Source of the DNA: Planctomycetales bacterium 10988
GTDB lineage: Bacteria; Planctomycetota; Planctomycetia; Pirellulales; Pb10988
DNA length: 64,000 nt
Assembly (NCBI GenBank): GCA_009664345.1
Contig: CP043547.1
Location: 5,174,709 to 5,238,708, forward strand
Reading direction: 5' to 3'
Made by a program: the position numbers and the translations under genes
Part shown: positions 51,919 to 61,935 of the stretch, in pieces
Layout: every line of letters starts with the position of its first letter
Position numbering within the stretch: position 1 is the stretch's first letter
The notes under the pieces: model-generated
Told to the model about the DNA's origin: nothing
What the model saw: the letters and a program-made list of their open reading frames with translations, nothing else
Databases searched by the model: none

Positions 51919-54342
51919 ATGCTCGCATTTGTTACCTTCTTACAACCGTGGCTATTATTGCTGGGCCTCTGCGGGGCATTGGCTACGGTCGTACTTCATC
52001 TCTACAACAACAATCGTCATCGATCGGTCGCTTGGGGAGCAATGCAATTCCTGGAGATCGCTACCCAACGGCATCGCAAGCTCTTTCGGTGGCGGGATTG
52101 GCTCCTTTTGGTCCTTCGCTGTTTCGCGATTTTGCTGCTGGGATTGGCCCTCGCTCAGCCTTATCTTTCCCGCTCGGAGACCGCTTTTGATCCTTCTGAA
52201 CCAGTGCATGCCGTGGTGATGCTCGATAACACGTTGAGCATGGCCTATGAAACGCTCGGAAAGGATCGACTCACTCGGGCGATTGAAAAGATTGATCTTT
52301 ACCTCCAATCCCTGCCGCCGGGGAGCCGCTTCTCGATCATTCCATTTGTCTCGCAAGAAGGGGGCGTCGATCAAGGGACGTTTCATTCCCTGACGGAAGC
52401 CCGCGAAGTTTTGCAGCGGGTGACGATTCAGGATCAAGTCATTTCCCTCGCTGCCATCTGGCAACATGCCGCGCGTTTACTCAAGTTGGAGGACGATCTT
52501 CCCAACAAACGTGTGTTATTGATCGGCGATCAGCAGCGGCTGCACTGGCCGGCCAAGATCGATCCAGAGACCTATCCTCCATTAGAAAACTTGCAAATTG
52601 TGCGAATGGGACCCTCGAAGACAGCGAATGCCTGGATTGAGTCGTTCGAGTTGCGAGAGGGTTTGGCAGAGGTTGGCTCGACCGCCACTTTCGATGGAGT
52701 CTTGCGTTGGCAAGGTCCGGAGCAACGCCGCGAGGTGCAAGTGACGTTCTCAATTGACGAAGAGGTCGTTGCGAGCCAAAGCCTAACGCTGGTTCCCGGC
52801 CAGAGTCGAGAAGTCCGCTTTAGCTATCAATTCGAGGAGCCGGTCGCTGAAGGAGAGATCACCCATCGCGCGGCGAGCCTGGCGATTTCTTCCGATGACC
52901 TTGGGCAAGACGATTATCGTTTTCTCTCGGTGCCGGTCGTGGCGAGCTTGCCGGTGCTTTTTGTCGATGGCCGAGGCGATGCCGAAGAGTCGCCGTCGTT
53001 GGGCTATGGAGATAGTTTTTACTTGCGGAGATTGATGGCACCGCTTACCACCGAAGAAGAACGAGGACGCCAGGTTCTTTCCATTCGCCGCCGGAGATTG
53101 GATGAACTCGATCAAACGATTCTGGCCCAAGTTCGCCTAGTCGTGGTCTGCGGGGTCGAGCGGACATTCGGCAAGACAGAACTTTTGAGAGAATATGTCG
53201 AGCAGGGCGGGCAGCTATTGATTGCACCTGGGGATCGCTTCGATCCGATCGCGTGGACCAATGAAGCTTGGCGCGAAGGTCTGGGCATCCTGCCGGGTCC
53301 GCTCCGTGCGGAGCCAATCGGGAAGACTCCCCAAGAGGCACCTCAGGAGGTGAGACCATTCTTCCTTGATCCTCGCTCAATGCAAAAACCACTTTTTCAA
53401 ATTGAAGGAGAATCCCCCGCCCGACTGACGGAGCTTTATCGTTCGCCGATTTTTTTCAAGGCCGTTGAGGCTGAACTCGAACGAGGTGAGCAAGAAATCG
53501 AGGATCGGCTGGAACGCGAAGGACGAACTCCAACCGACGAAACTTCTTCCGACCAAGAGAAAGTATCGACCGATTCACCGGCTTGGCTCCGGTGGCAAGC
53601 CCCTGCTTCCACAGCGAATCGTAAGCTAACAAGCGGAAAGTCCACGCATTGGAAAACCACCTTGTTGGCCGAGTTTTCTAATGAGGTTCCTTTTCTGGTG
53701 GAAACTCAACTCGGACGAGGCACGGTCGTCTGGGTCGGAACGGGCGTCGCCGGTCGTTGGAATACTTTGATGACTTTTTCCGACGCAGTCATCCTTTTCG
53801 ACCGATTGATGCGAGAGATGTTACGCCGCACCCTGCCGAGTTTCACGCTTGATGCTCCCCGGCGATTTGCATTTCCTTTAGAAGGACTCGATCGTCGCGA
53901 CTTCTTTCAACTCGTGACCGGGCAGGAATCTCCTCGGCCGTTGAGCTTGACGGCCCTCGATGCGGAACGGTCAGGTTTGATTCTTTCGGAACTCGATCAG
54001 CGGGGGATTTATTGGATCGAGTCCTATCCCGCTCGCGAAGGTCGATCCGCCAGCCCCGCTTCGACTTCGGAGGTGTTTGAGAGAATCCCACTTTGGCGAA
54101 TCCCGGTGGCCGTCAACGGCGTGGCGGAAGAATCAGAATTGAACGCACTCAGTGAAGAAGCCGTGCGTGCCCGGCTCCCGGAGCGCACCTTCTTATGGCG
54201 AGAAGAGAAAGAGCCGCTCCTTTTGGAGGGGAACCTCATTCTCGGGAAGCAATACTGGCGGAGCATGCTCGGCGGCGTCGTGACCGCCTTGGGGTTGGAG
54301 ATGTTGGTCCTTCTTCTTTTGCGGCCAAGGAGGGCGAGCTGA
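51919..54342 (+). CDS. BatA-like membrane protein with degenerate vWA and GATase-like region
   Basis: About 807 residues from ATG 51919; the frame opens at a TTG at 51889. Two N-terminal membrane segments (F-L-Q-P-W-L-L-L-L-G-L-C-G-A and L-L-L-V-L-R-C-F-A-I-L-L-L-G) flank a short basic loop (R-H-R-S-V-A-W-G-A-M-Q-F-L), the BatA/aerotolerance N-terminal signature. Next is a von Willebrand A-like domain whose MIDAS reads D103-N-T-L-S, with Thr in place of the usual first Ser. The centre (about 340-470) resembles a class I glutamine-amidotransferase-like fold (V-L-F-V-D-G-R-G-D). One more membrane segment is near the C-terminus. Partners elsewhere are MoxR and DUF58 proteins, both found later in this operon. 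Confidence 0.85.
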   Translation: MLAFVTFLQPWLLLLGLCGALATVVLHLYNNNRHRSVAWGAMQFLEIATQRHRKLFRWRDWLLLVLRCFAILLLGLALAQPYLSRSETAFDPSEPVHAVVMLDNTLSMAYETLGKDRLTRAIEKIDLYLQSLPPGSRFSIIPFVSQEGGVDQGTFHSLTEAREVLQRVTIQDQVISLAAIWQHAARLLKLEDDLPNKRVLLIGDQQRLHWPAKIDPETYPPLENLQIVRMGPSKTANAWIESFELREGLAEVGSTATFDGVLRWQGPEQRREVQVTFSIDEEVVASQSLTLVPGQSREVRFSYQFEEPVAEGEITHRAASLAISSDDLGQDDYRFLSVPVVASLPVLFVDGRGDAEESPSLGYGDSFYLRRLMAPLTTEEERGRQVLSIRRRRLDELDQTILAQVRLVVVCGVERTFGKTELLREYVEQGGQLLIAPGDRFDPIAWTNEAWREGLGILPGPLRAEPIGKTPQEAPQEVRPFFLDPRSMQKPLFQIEGESPARLTELYRSPIFFKAVEAELERGEQEIEDRLEREGRTPTDETSSDQEKVSTDSPAWLRWQAPASTANRKLTSGKSTHWKTTLLAEFSNEVPFLVETQLGRGTVVWVGTGVAGRWNTLMTFSDAVILFDRLMREMLRRTLPSFTLDAPRRFAFPLEGLDRRDFFQLVTGQESPRPLSLTALDAERSGLILSELDQRGIYWIESYPAREGRSASPASTSEVFERIPLWRIPVAVNGVAEESELNALSEEAVRARLPERTFLWREEKEPLLLEGNLILGKQYWRSMLGGVVTALGLEMLVLLLLRPRRAS
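53384..53397 (-). repeat. AAAAAGTGCTTTTT-like motif (one mismatch)
   Basis: AAAAACCACTTTTT followed by CAA inside the BatA-like gene. Confidence 0.4.
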
Positions 54343-54346
54343 CCTC

Positions 54347-56842
54347 ATGAACACTTGGTGGCAACGACAACTTGGCAGTTGGTTCGGTCTGGAAGAGATC
54401 GCTGAGATTCGCGACATCGATTTCTTTTTTGCCGCGAGCTGGACGCACGCGAACCCTTATATTTTGGGAGGGTGCGGGGTGGCGATTCTAGCGATGGTCA
54501 TTTTGCTTTATCGGTTGCAACGTCTTTCCTTTCAAAGTTGGCGAAGTTGGATTCTGACGGGAACGCGTTGTCTTCTCGTTGGTTTTCTGATTTTTCTATT
54601 TGCCGAGCCGACACTTCGCATGACGACCGTGATCGACCCCCGACCTTGGTTGTGGGTGCTTTTGGATGGTTCCGATAGTATGAATCTTCCTTTGCAAGAA
54701 GTCACCGATGCCAATCCCGAAGCGGAAACTACCACGGTTCTCACACGTCGAGACGCGGTGGTGGAAAAGATTTCAAATGGCCCCAAGAGCCTGTTGGAGG
54801 AATGGGAAACCTCGTATCGACTCCGTTTCTTTCGTTTTGGTGGAGCGGATGAACTCCGTTCTTACGAGCCGGAGACCGAAGAAACGCCTTTGAAAGAGTG
54901 GCACTCCTTCTGGACTTGCGAAAGTGATGTCACGGCACTGGGGGAGGCCTTGCAAGAATTGGAGACGCGACCCGGTTTGACGCAAGTGGCCGGCGTGGTC
55001 GTGATCAGTGACTTCAATCAAAACAGTGGCGTCGATCCGCAGCAAGTCGTTGAACAGCCGTTGCAAGATTCTCCTTCAGGCCGGAAGCTGCCGCTCTTTA
55101 CCGTGGGAATCGGTCCGGCCTCGGCCACGGATTTGGCGATCGAACTCAAAGTCGATCCGGTTTTGAAGAAGGCTGAGAAAGCGGAAATCGAAGTCCTGGT
55201 GCGACAGGAGGGTTTGCAAGGAAAGAATGCCTCGTTGCGGCTCTCCTTGCAAGCGATTGAAGACCCTCTCGAAGAAGAGACGGGTTTAGACGACGAGACT
55301 TCAACCGAAACGATCCTGCCATCCGTGCCCCTTCCTTCAGATGCCCCGCAAATGCTCGTCGAGCAAGTCGTCGCCTTGGATGCCTCGGAAAAGTCCATCT
55401 CGATCCCATTTATTCCCGAGCAAACCGGCACCTTTCGACTTCTCGCCGAGTTGGAACAACATCCTCAAGAGACCGTCACGCGAAACAATCTCGCCCAGCG
55501 GGAAGTTCGGATTCGTGATGATTTTCTGCATGTGATGTTCGTTGCCCAGGAACCGACCTGGGAGTGGCGATTCGTGAAAGAGGTTTTCCACCGCGACCGG
55601 CTGGTGGGACAGCGGGGTTTTCGCACGTATCTTCGTTCTGCGGATCGCGAGGTCCGGCAGCAAAACCCGATGTTCTTGCCAGCCCTCACTCCGAACCGTT
55701 CCAACTTTTTCACCAATGATGTCATTATTCTGGGAGACCTCCGGGTGGCGAAGATGAGTGCCCGCTTCGGAGAGATGACCAAGGAGTTCGTCGAAAGTTT
55801 CGGGGGTGGCTTGATTCTTTTGGCGGGGCCTAACGCGGGTTGGGGGGAGTTGGTCGATACGCCGCTGGAGGACCTCTTGCCGATCCTGCCCGATAAAGAA
55901 TCCCGTTTGAAGGACGGTCCGCCGTTTCCCTTGCGACTCTCTTTTCATGGCCTCAAGACGAGCTTCATGCAGCTGGGAAGCGGGGAGGAGGAGAACCAAC
56001 AAGCCTGGGAGAATATGGGGCCGCTTCCTTGGTATCAGCCGGTTCGGCAACTCCATCCCCTCGCGATCTCCTTGGCGGAGCATCCAGCTGATCGCTGCGA
56101 AGATGGCACGACGCCCCAGCCATTGATCGCCATGCGTCGCGTCGGTCGCGGGACGGTGGTGACGTTTGCCTTTGATGAGATGTGGAGACTCCGCCGGCTT
56201 TATGGAGAGAAATATTATCGCCAGTTCTGGGGTCAGCTGCTCTATTATTTAGGGCAACGCCGGGACTTGGGCCAGCAAAAACGATTTGTCTTTCAAGTTG
56301 ATCGAGACCCGCCCAGCTATCGTACCGGCGAGATTGTCACGCTGACTTTGGAAGGCTATGACGAAAACTTCCATGCGCTGCAACAAGAAATGCTACCGAA
56401 CGCCGAGGGGCTGGCTGCGGAACATTGGAAGCCGGAAGCCCTGCGCTTAGGCGAGCCGGAAAGCTTTTCCTTACCTTGGCGAAGGCCAGGATTGTTCGAA
56501 GCTCGTTTCTTGGTCGAAGAACCGGGCAATCACCGCTTCCGGGTCAAGGATCCGATTACCGAGGAATGGTCCGCGATCACCATGACCGTGGAGCGTCGTT
56601 CGTTGGAACGTCGCGAGCCGGTTCGCAATCAACAGCTACAATATACTTTAGCCCAGATGACAGGGGGCAGAGCTTACGAACTACGCGAGTTGGATCGGCT
56701 CTTGAGTGACTTGCCGCAAAACACCCCGCCAGAGACATTGATCGTCGTGCGGCCCCTTTGGAATTCTTCAATGGCCCTGTCGTTGGGAATGTTCTTGATG
56801 CTCAGCGAGTGGTTGTTGCGAAAGCGAGGCGATCTCCCATGA
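54347..56842 (+). CDS. Membrane vWA/GATase-like protein
   Basis: A 831-residue protein starting 4 nt after the BatA-like stop. It has two N-terminal membrane segments (about 40-60 and 70-90; G-V-A-I-L-A-M-V-I-L-L-Y and L-L-V-G-F-L-I-F-L-F-A), then a vWA-type domain with an intact MIDAS (D107-G-S-D-S). A CARDB-like or BatD-like region (about 250-390) follows, then a glutamine-amidotransferase-like segment (V-M-F-V-A-Q-E-P-T-W-E-W-R-F ... G-G-G-L-I-L-L-A-G-P) and a final membrane helix near 805-820. It resembles its upstream neighbour in domain order, so the two may form a membrane pair. Role: probable envelope component working with the MoxR/DUF58 proteins. Confidence 0.83.
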   Translation: MNTWWQRQLGSWFGLEEIAEIRDIDFFFAASWTHANPYILGGCGVAILAMVILLYRLQRLSFQSWRSWILTGTRCLLVGFLIFLFAEPTLRMTTVIDPRPWLWVLLDGSDSMNLPLQEVTDANPEAETTTVLTRRDAVVEKISNGPKSLLEEWETSYRLRFFRFGGADELRSYEPETEETPLKEWHSFWTCESDVTALGEALQELETRPGLTQVAGVVVISDFNQNSGVDPQQVVEQPLQDSPSGRKLPLFTVGIGPASATDLAIELKVDPVLKKAEKAEIEVLVRQEGLQGKNASLRLSLQAIEDPLEEETGLDDETSTETILPSVPLPSDAPQMLVEQVVALDASEKSISIPFIPEQTGTFRLLAELEQHPQETVTRNNLAQREVRIRDDFLHVMFVAQEPTWEWRFVKEVFHRDRLVGQRGFRTYLRSADREVRQQNPMFLPALTPNRSNFFTNDVIILGDLRVAKMSARFGEMTKEFVESFGGGLILLAGPNAGWGELVDTPLEDLLPILPDKESRLKDGPPFPLRLSFHGLKTSFMQLGSGEEENQQAWENMGPLPWYQPVRQLHPLAISLAEHPADRCEDGTTPQPLIAMRRVGRGTVVTFAFDEMWRLRRLYGEKYYRQFWGQLLYYLGQRRDLGQQKRFVFQVDRDPPSYRTGEIVTLTLEGYDENFHALQQEMLPNAEGLAAEHWKPEALRLGEPESFSLPWRRPGLFEARFLVEEPGNHRFRVKDPITEEWSAITMTVERRSLERREPVRNQQLQYTLAQMTGGRAYELRELDRLLSDLPQNTPPETLIVVRPLWNSSMALSLGMFLMLSEWLLRKRGDLP

Positions 56843-58539
56843 ACGAACCGATGACCCTTCAACCGCTCTACGATCAGCTTGCCCTCTTGCGGAAACAGAT
56901 TTGGAAACAGGTTTGGCTGACGCGGTTGCTCCCCTTGGCTTCGGCGGCGTTGGTTCTCTTCTTTTGTCTCTTTCTTGTCGATTGGACGATCGAGCCGGGC
57001 CGAGTTTCGCGTCTGATTTGGATCGGCGTCTTTCTCGCGATCGGGCTTGTGATCGGGATACGCCAGTGGGTCACATGGCAGCGTTACCCAAGCAAAAACG
57101 AAGAACTCATCCTTCAGCTTGAAAAAGCCAATGGCATGCTTGAAGAGAGCGATCTCGTCGCGGCCTTGCAGTTTCAACGGTCAGCCTCCCCGGCGTGGGG
57201 CTCGCCATTCTTGCAAGCCGCCGTGGTGGAATATGTCCAGGATGTAGCCGAGCATGAACCGCTGCAAGGCCCCGTTATTCAGCGATCGCCTCGATCATCT
57301 CGCTTCGCTCTCGGCGGAATCCTCCTCGGCTGGCTGTTGTTATTGATTTGGATTCCGCAGCTCTTGGGGATCTTTGCCCAACGTCTTTTCTTGCAAGAAG
57401 TGACGTATCCTCGGCAGGTGCAATTGGAACGATTGACGATCGCCGGGACCGAAGTCTATTCGGCAGCTCGTTCGGATCAACCGTTCCAACCCATTGTTCT
57501 TTCGGAAAACTCCGCTTGGGAAATGTTGGTGGAGTTGAAAGCCTCTAGCCAGGTTCCGCAAGCTGGCAACTTGATCTTGATCGATGAGTCCGGGGTTGAA
57601 GAAACCTTCCCTCTAAAGCCAATCTCCGCAAGTTCCGGCATCCAGTGGCGGTTCGAAGGAATCCCGCTCGATCGATCGACGGACTATGTGTTACAGCTAG
57701 GAGACTTGGCCTCCCCACGAGGAACGCTTGAAGTTTTGCCGCTGCCGCGAGTGGACTTGCTCTTCACCATCGAACCGCCTGACTATACCCAACCCGAAGG
57801 AAGCAAGCCGCTCTTGCTATCGGGTCGTCGCCAGGTCGAAGTCTTGGAAGGATCGAAAGTCGCATTGGCGCTCAAAGCATCCAAGCCATTGGCCGCCGCT
57901 TGGCTCGTTCTTGATGAAAGCGAAATCCCCCTCTTACCCGATCCCCACCTCTCGACCGTATGGCGGCTGCCGGAAGAGGTCCCAGCTTTCGCGGAAGTTC
58001 GCAAGGAGTTTCGTTTCGAAATTCGCGTCGAGGACCCGCGTGGGTGGCTGCTTCCGGAACCGGTCTTCGGAACGATTCGCCTCCGGCAAGATTACAGCCC
58101 CCGCGTATCGGCGACGAGGGTGACCCGCGAGATTCTTCCACAAGCCAAACCGTCTATCGAATTTGAAGTGACTGACGACTTCGGCCTCGCCATGTTAGAA
58201 TGGAAGCAGCGAATCCAGTTCGCGGACCCCTCGCGGGAGACCCTAGAGCGGCGGATTCCCTTTGGTTCGGACCTGGTGACGGACGGACCTTTGCGGATCG
58301 AAGCGGCCTATACGCTGTCGTTGGAATCGCTTTCGCTTTCGAAAGGGGATGAGATTGAAATGATGTTACTGGCGAAGGATGAACGAGGCAGGTTCGACGG
58401 CAAGTGGGGAAAGAGCGAAAAGTTGCGATTCTTGGTCACCGACGAGCGTGGGCTTCATGCGACCATCACGGAAGTCGATCAAGAGACCGCGCGGCAGTTG
58501 GATGAGTTGATCGACCGCCAGCTGGGGAAAGGAAATTAA
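56839..58539 (+). CDS. Membrane-anchored envelope protein (567 aa)
   Basis: ATG 56839 overlaps the preceding stop (ATGA). The product has two N-terminal membrane segments (P-L-A-S-A-A-L-V-L-F-F-C-L-F-L-V-D-W, and L-I-W-I-G-V-F-L-A-I-G-L-V-I-G) and another at about 155-180 (L-L-G-W-L-L-L-L-I-W-I-P), then a beta-rich extracytoplasmic region with repeated P-R-V-D-L-L-F-T-I-E-P and E-V-T-D-D-F-G-L-A-M-L segments. The last pattern recalls the region before the coiled coil of DUF4175-like proteins. Together with the next gene (3 nt gap) it may represent a split DUF4175-like protein. No enzymatic motif is seen. Confidence 0.75.
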   Translation: MNEPMTLQPLYDQLALLRKQIWKQVWLTRLLPLASAALVLFFCLFLVDWTIEPGRVSRLIWIGVFLAIGLVIGIRQWVTWQRYPSKNEELILQLEKANGMLEESDLVAALQFQRSASPAWGSPFLQAAVVEYVQDVAEHEPLQGPVIQRSPRSSRFALGGILLGWLLLLIWIPQLLGIFAQRLFLQEVTYPRQVQLERLTIAGTEVYSAARSDQPFQPIVLSENSAWEMLVELKASSQVPQAGNLILIDESGVEETFPLKPISASSGIQWRFEGIPLDRSTDYVLQLGDLASPRGTLEVLPLPRVDLLFTIEPPDYTQPEGSKPLLLSGRRQVEVLEGSKVALALKASKPLAAAWLVLDESEIPLLPDPHLSTVWRLPEEVPAFAEVRKEFRFEIRVEDPRGWLLPEPVFGTIRLRQDYSPRVSATRVTREILPQAKPSIEFEVTDDFGLAMLEWKQRIQFADPSRETLERRIPFGSDLVTDGPLRIEAAYTLSLESLSLSKGDEIEMMLLAKDERGRFDGKWGKSEKLRFLVTDERGLHATITEVDQETARQLDELIDRQLGKGN

Positions 58540-58542
58540 GGG

Positions 58543-61500
58543 ATGAATCTGGCTAATAGTGCAATCGGGATTTTTCTGTTCATCTTAGGCATGTTCCTAA
58601 GCGTGGGAGTGAATACGCTCTCCGCTTGGCAACTCCCCCCGACGTTTGCTGAGCTACGTTTTCGCCAAGAGGCACAAGCCCGCACGAGCCGTCTCGCGGA
58701 GGCGTTGGTCTCGGGGATTCTCGATCTACAACTGCGACAGTTGGAAGAGAACGGCATGCAAGACCGTCCTTTCTATCAAGACATTCGTAGCATGAGGGAT
58801 AATATCTCCGGGTTGGTCGCCACCGAAATGGCCGAGGTCGTCGTCCTACTTCGACAAACCCAAACTGCGGAAGACCCGGAAGTGAGAGAATATTCCTTCC
58901 AACGGGCACGCGAATTGATTCGTCAAATCGTGCTGAAGCTGGCCACCGAACGCCAGCATTTGGCCCGCCGGTTGAAGACCGCCGAGATTGTTACCCAGGT
59001 GAAACGCCTACAAAGTCTGCAATCGTTGGCCCTGCGGATGACGCGAACGCTCCCGGAGCAACTTCCACAACAACGCGACCTCATGGCACTTTCCGCCAGG
59101 GAAGATCAACAAGTGATCCTCGATCTCTATCAAAATTTGATGGCGACGATGGAGAATGCCAGGACATGGGAAGGAAGCCTTGGTGTGGGGATTTCCGAAG
59201 GGTTGCTCCTCTTGGAAACCGAGGAAACGGAAATCCATCTTGAATCCGCGTTGGCTGCCCTCGATCGCACGGAGTACCTTGTCGCCACCGATCATCAAGT
59301 GAAAGTGCTTTCGACCTTGGATCAACTCCTCTCAACGATCGAAGAACTTCAAGGGCTGATCGGTCAGGATCAGGCATCGCTGTTGGAAATGGTCCGCGAT
59401 CTGAAACGGCGACAATCGAAGCTGCAAGAGCGTACGATGCGTATGAATCCCAATGATGTGGCTGCCGCCAAGGAATTGGAAAATCAACAGAGCCTCGTGC
59501 AGGAATCTTTGGAAACCTTGAAAAACGCACTCTTGCCTTGGGAAGCTTGGATGCCGCTAGCCGAAGCTGCTCAGGAGGCGGCCTATCAAGCGGCCACGGA
59601 CCTGTTCCGAGGGGATCAAGCTTCGGCACTGACCCAGCAAGCCCAAGTGATTGGGAACCTCGCGGCCTTGGAAGAACGGCTGGGCGAAGAAGTCGTCACC
59701 GCCAATCAGGCCCTCGACTCCGAAGGGTATCAACGTCTCGTTCGAGAATTGAAAGAGGTGAAGCGGCAACTGGAAATTCTGCAACCCAAACAAGAAGAAG
59801 CCACGCAAGCCTCGGCGGAAACTCCACAGCAATCGTTGGACATCACTGGCGAAACGGCGGAAATCTTGGACGCCCTGGTCGGCTCCTGTGCCTTGCCGGT
59901 CTTGGTCGAAGCCCGGTTGCGTCAGGCGATCCAGATTTCCAGCCAAGCCGAAAGGCAGCTAGAAGAGAACTTAAAGCCGGGAATCAAGGAGAATCTTCTC
60001 GCCTTGCAGGAAGTCGAACAAGTTTTGCAACGGACTGCCATGGAGGTCGATTCGGCCCTCTCCCATGCCTTGCGAAGGCAGCTTGCGATTGAACTCGGAG
60101 AACTGATGCGAGCTAGGGAAGTGTTGGAACGGACTGCGGCGGAACAACGGAAATTACAGTCGATGCTTTCTGAAGCCACCACCACGGCGGCCCGACAAGA
60201 GTTGGCCGAACGACAGGAGCAAGTGCGAGATTTGGCGGAAAGCATCGCTTCGGCCACTCGGCAAACTTCGCCGGAATCTCAGACTCCCTTAAATAGAGCG
60301 ACCACGGCGGCCAAGCAAGTCCTTGCGGAACTCGATTTTAACGAAGCAGAGGAACCAATTTCGGAAGAGATGATCGGGCAGCAGCGAGCGATTCTTCCCG
60401 AGTTGGAAGCTGCCATCGAGCAGATGCGAGATACCACGCAGCAGAAAGCGGAATCATTGCTTGAACTGACCGAATCACAACTGGCGGAGGTCTCCGCGAG
60501 TCGGCAGGCCCTGGAGTCGCAAATTGCTCAACAACTCCCGACGCAAGCCGAACAACTGGCCCGATTGGCATCGGCTCAGCGGAACCGGCTGGAGGAAGAG
60601 ACCTTCGAAGAAAACCTGGAAGAGATCGAGACGCGTGAAGAGTCGGAATTGAAAATCCCCGCGACCACCAGCGAACCGAGTGAAGAAGCGGGACCGAAGC
60701 CGGAAGAAGATTCGGCCTTGGAGGAAGCTGGGGTGGAAGAGTCGCTCTTGCGAGAAGTGGCGAATCTGAGCACCCGCGAGGCACGTATCCGTTCCGACCA
60801 AGATCAGGCAGAAGCAATTCTCGAAGCCCTCGAAGAGCAACTCGCCGCCGCGGAAGCCCTGGCGGAAATGCGGGAACTTTTGCAAGCATCCGATCCCGAA
60901 AAGGAATCGAATACAAACACGACCACCTTGCCGGGGTTGAATCTTCCCGAAACAAACGAATCAAACCCAAACGGGAACATGCCGGGGCCGAATTCCGAAG
61001 AAACCCCTGCAAGTGAGGAACATCAAGAACGAATGGATTCCTTGGAAGATGCCATCGATTCCTTTGCTGCTTCGCAAGATAAAATCGGGGAAGAGATCGC
61101 GAAGTTTTTGGAGCAAGAGGAAGTTACCTTGCCGACGCTCCAGGAAGCCTTGGAAGAAGCCTCGGAGTTGCCTTCGCCCTTTTCTCCTGCCGAAAAAGAC
61201 CAACCAACTAAGCTACCCGCCGACCCCTCTCAACAATCGCCTTCTTCCGAACCAGCTTCGCCAGTCGAAGCCGCCCTCCCGAATTCGGAGGAAGGAACCG
61301 AAGGAAGCGGCAACTCCGAGGCTCCGCCCAAGGGCACTCCTCCCACGGCGGAAGGGGGAAGTCAAACAGGCTCGCAAGCAGGGCTGTCAGGCCAAGCCGG
61401 CTCCCGCGACAGTCGGCGAAAGGATGCCCCTTTAGGAACGGGGTTTGTCCCGGAATCTTCTCGCCAAACGGCGGAACGAATGGCTGGTCCCCAAGCAATG

Positions 61501-61896
61501 CAACAACTCCAAGCCTCTCGACAAGAGCGGATGGCTACTCAAGGAGAAGAGAATCAAGCAGGGACTCCAGAGAGTCCAAACGCCTCGAATCCGACCGCAA
61601 CTCCGAATCCACAGGAGGCTGAATCCCAGGAAAACTCCCAAGCGAACTCGGCCAAGAGTGGGGATGGGAAGGAATCGGATGGCGACTCCAGCACGAGCCG
61701 CGAAGGTCAAATCGAGGAAGAAACCTCTCGATCGGCCAAATCCCCGGTGGAAGTCCGCGAGGAAAACTTTGAGCAAACCCCGTGGATTCTGGACCTTCCG
61801 CCGGAAGTTCGTAATGCGATTCGCAGCGGAATCCGCCGTCGCCCTCCCCGAGGTTACGAAGATCGGCTACAACGGTATTATCAAAACCTCGATTAA
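58543..61896 (+). CDS. Long coiled-coil envelope protein (1117 aa)
   Basis: A 1117-residue protein with one N-terminal hydrophobic segment (I-G-I-F-L-F-I-L-G-M-F-L-S-V-G-V), either a signal peptide or an anchor. From about residue 30 to 790 it is dominated by Glu/Gln/Leu/Ala heptad-like helices (long coiled coils), then a low-complexity Ser/Pro/Glu/Asn-rich region (about 800-1050), and ends in L-P-P-E-V-R-N-A-I-R-S-G-I-R-R-R-P-P-R-G-Y in part, a C-terminal motif common in planctomycete proteins of this cluster. It starts 3 nt after the previous stop. A structural or tethering role is likely; there is no catalytic motif. Confidence 0.78.
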   Translation: MNLANSAIGIFLFILGMFLSVGVNTLSAWQLPPTFAELRFRQEAQARTSRLAEALVSGILDLQLRQLEENGMQDRPFYQDIRSMRDNISGLVATEMAEVVVLLRQTQTAEDPEVREYSFQRARELIRQIVLKLATERQHLARRLKTAEIVTQVKRLQSLQSLALRMTRTLPEQLPQQRDLMALSAREDQQVILDLYQNLMATMENARTWEGSLGVGISEGLLLLETEETEIHLESALAALDRTEYLVATDHQVKVLSTLDQLLSTIEELQGLIGQDQASLLEMVRDLKRRQSKLQERTMRMNPNDVAAAKELENQQSLVQESLETLKNALLPWEAWMPLAEAAQEAAYQAATDLFRGDQASALTQQAQVIGNLAALEERLGEEVVTANQALDSEGYQRLVRELKEVKRQLEILQPKQEEATQASAETPQQSLDITGETAEILDALVGSCALPVLVEARLRQAIQISSQAERQLEENLKPGIKENLLALQEVEQVLQRTAMEVDSALSHALRRQLAIELGELMRAREVLERTAAEQRKLQSMLSEATTTAARQELAERQEQVRDLAESIASATRQTSPESQTPLNRATTAAKQVLAELDFNEAEEPISEEMIGQQRAILPELEAAIEQMRDTTQQKAESLLELTESQLAEVSASRQALESQIAQQLPTQAEQLARLASAQRNRLEEETFEENLEEIETREESELKIPATTSEPSEEAGPKPEEDSALEEAGVEESLLREVANLSTREARIRSDQDQAEAILEALEEQLAAAEALAEMRELLQASDPEKESNTNTTTLPGLNLPETNESNPNGNMPGPNSEETPASEEHQERMDSLEDAIDSFAASQDKIGEEIAKFLEQEEVTLPTLQEALEEASELPSPFSPAEKDQPTKLPADPSQQSPSSEPASPVEAALPNSEEGTEGSGNSEAPPKGTPPTAEGGSQTGSQAGLSGQAGSRDSRRKDAPLGTGFVPESSRQTAERMAGPQAMQQLQASRQERMATQGEENQAGTPESPNASNPTATPNPQEAESQENSQANSAKSGDGKESDGDSSTSREGQIEEETSRSAKSPVEVREENFEQTPWILDLPPEVRNAIRSGIRRRPPRGYEDRLQRYYQNLD

Positions 61897-61935
61897 TCGC
61901 ACCCGCTGAACTAACTTTCCAACAACGTAGAGCCG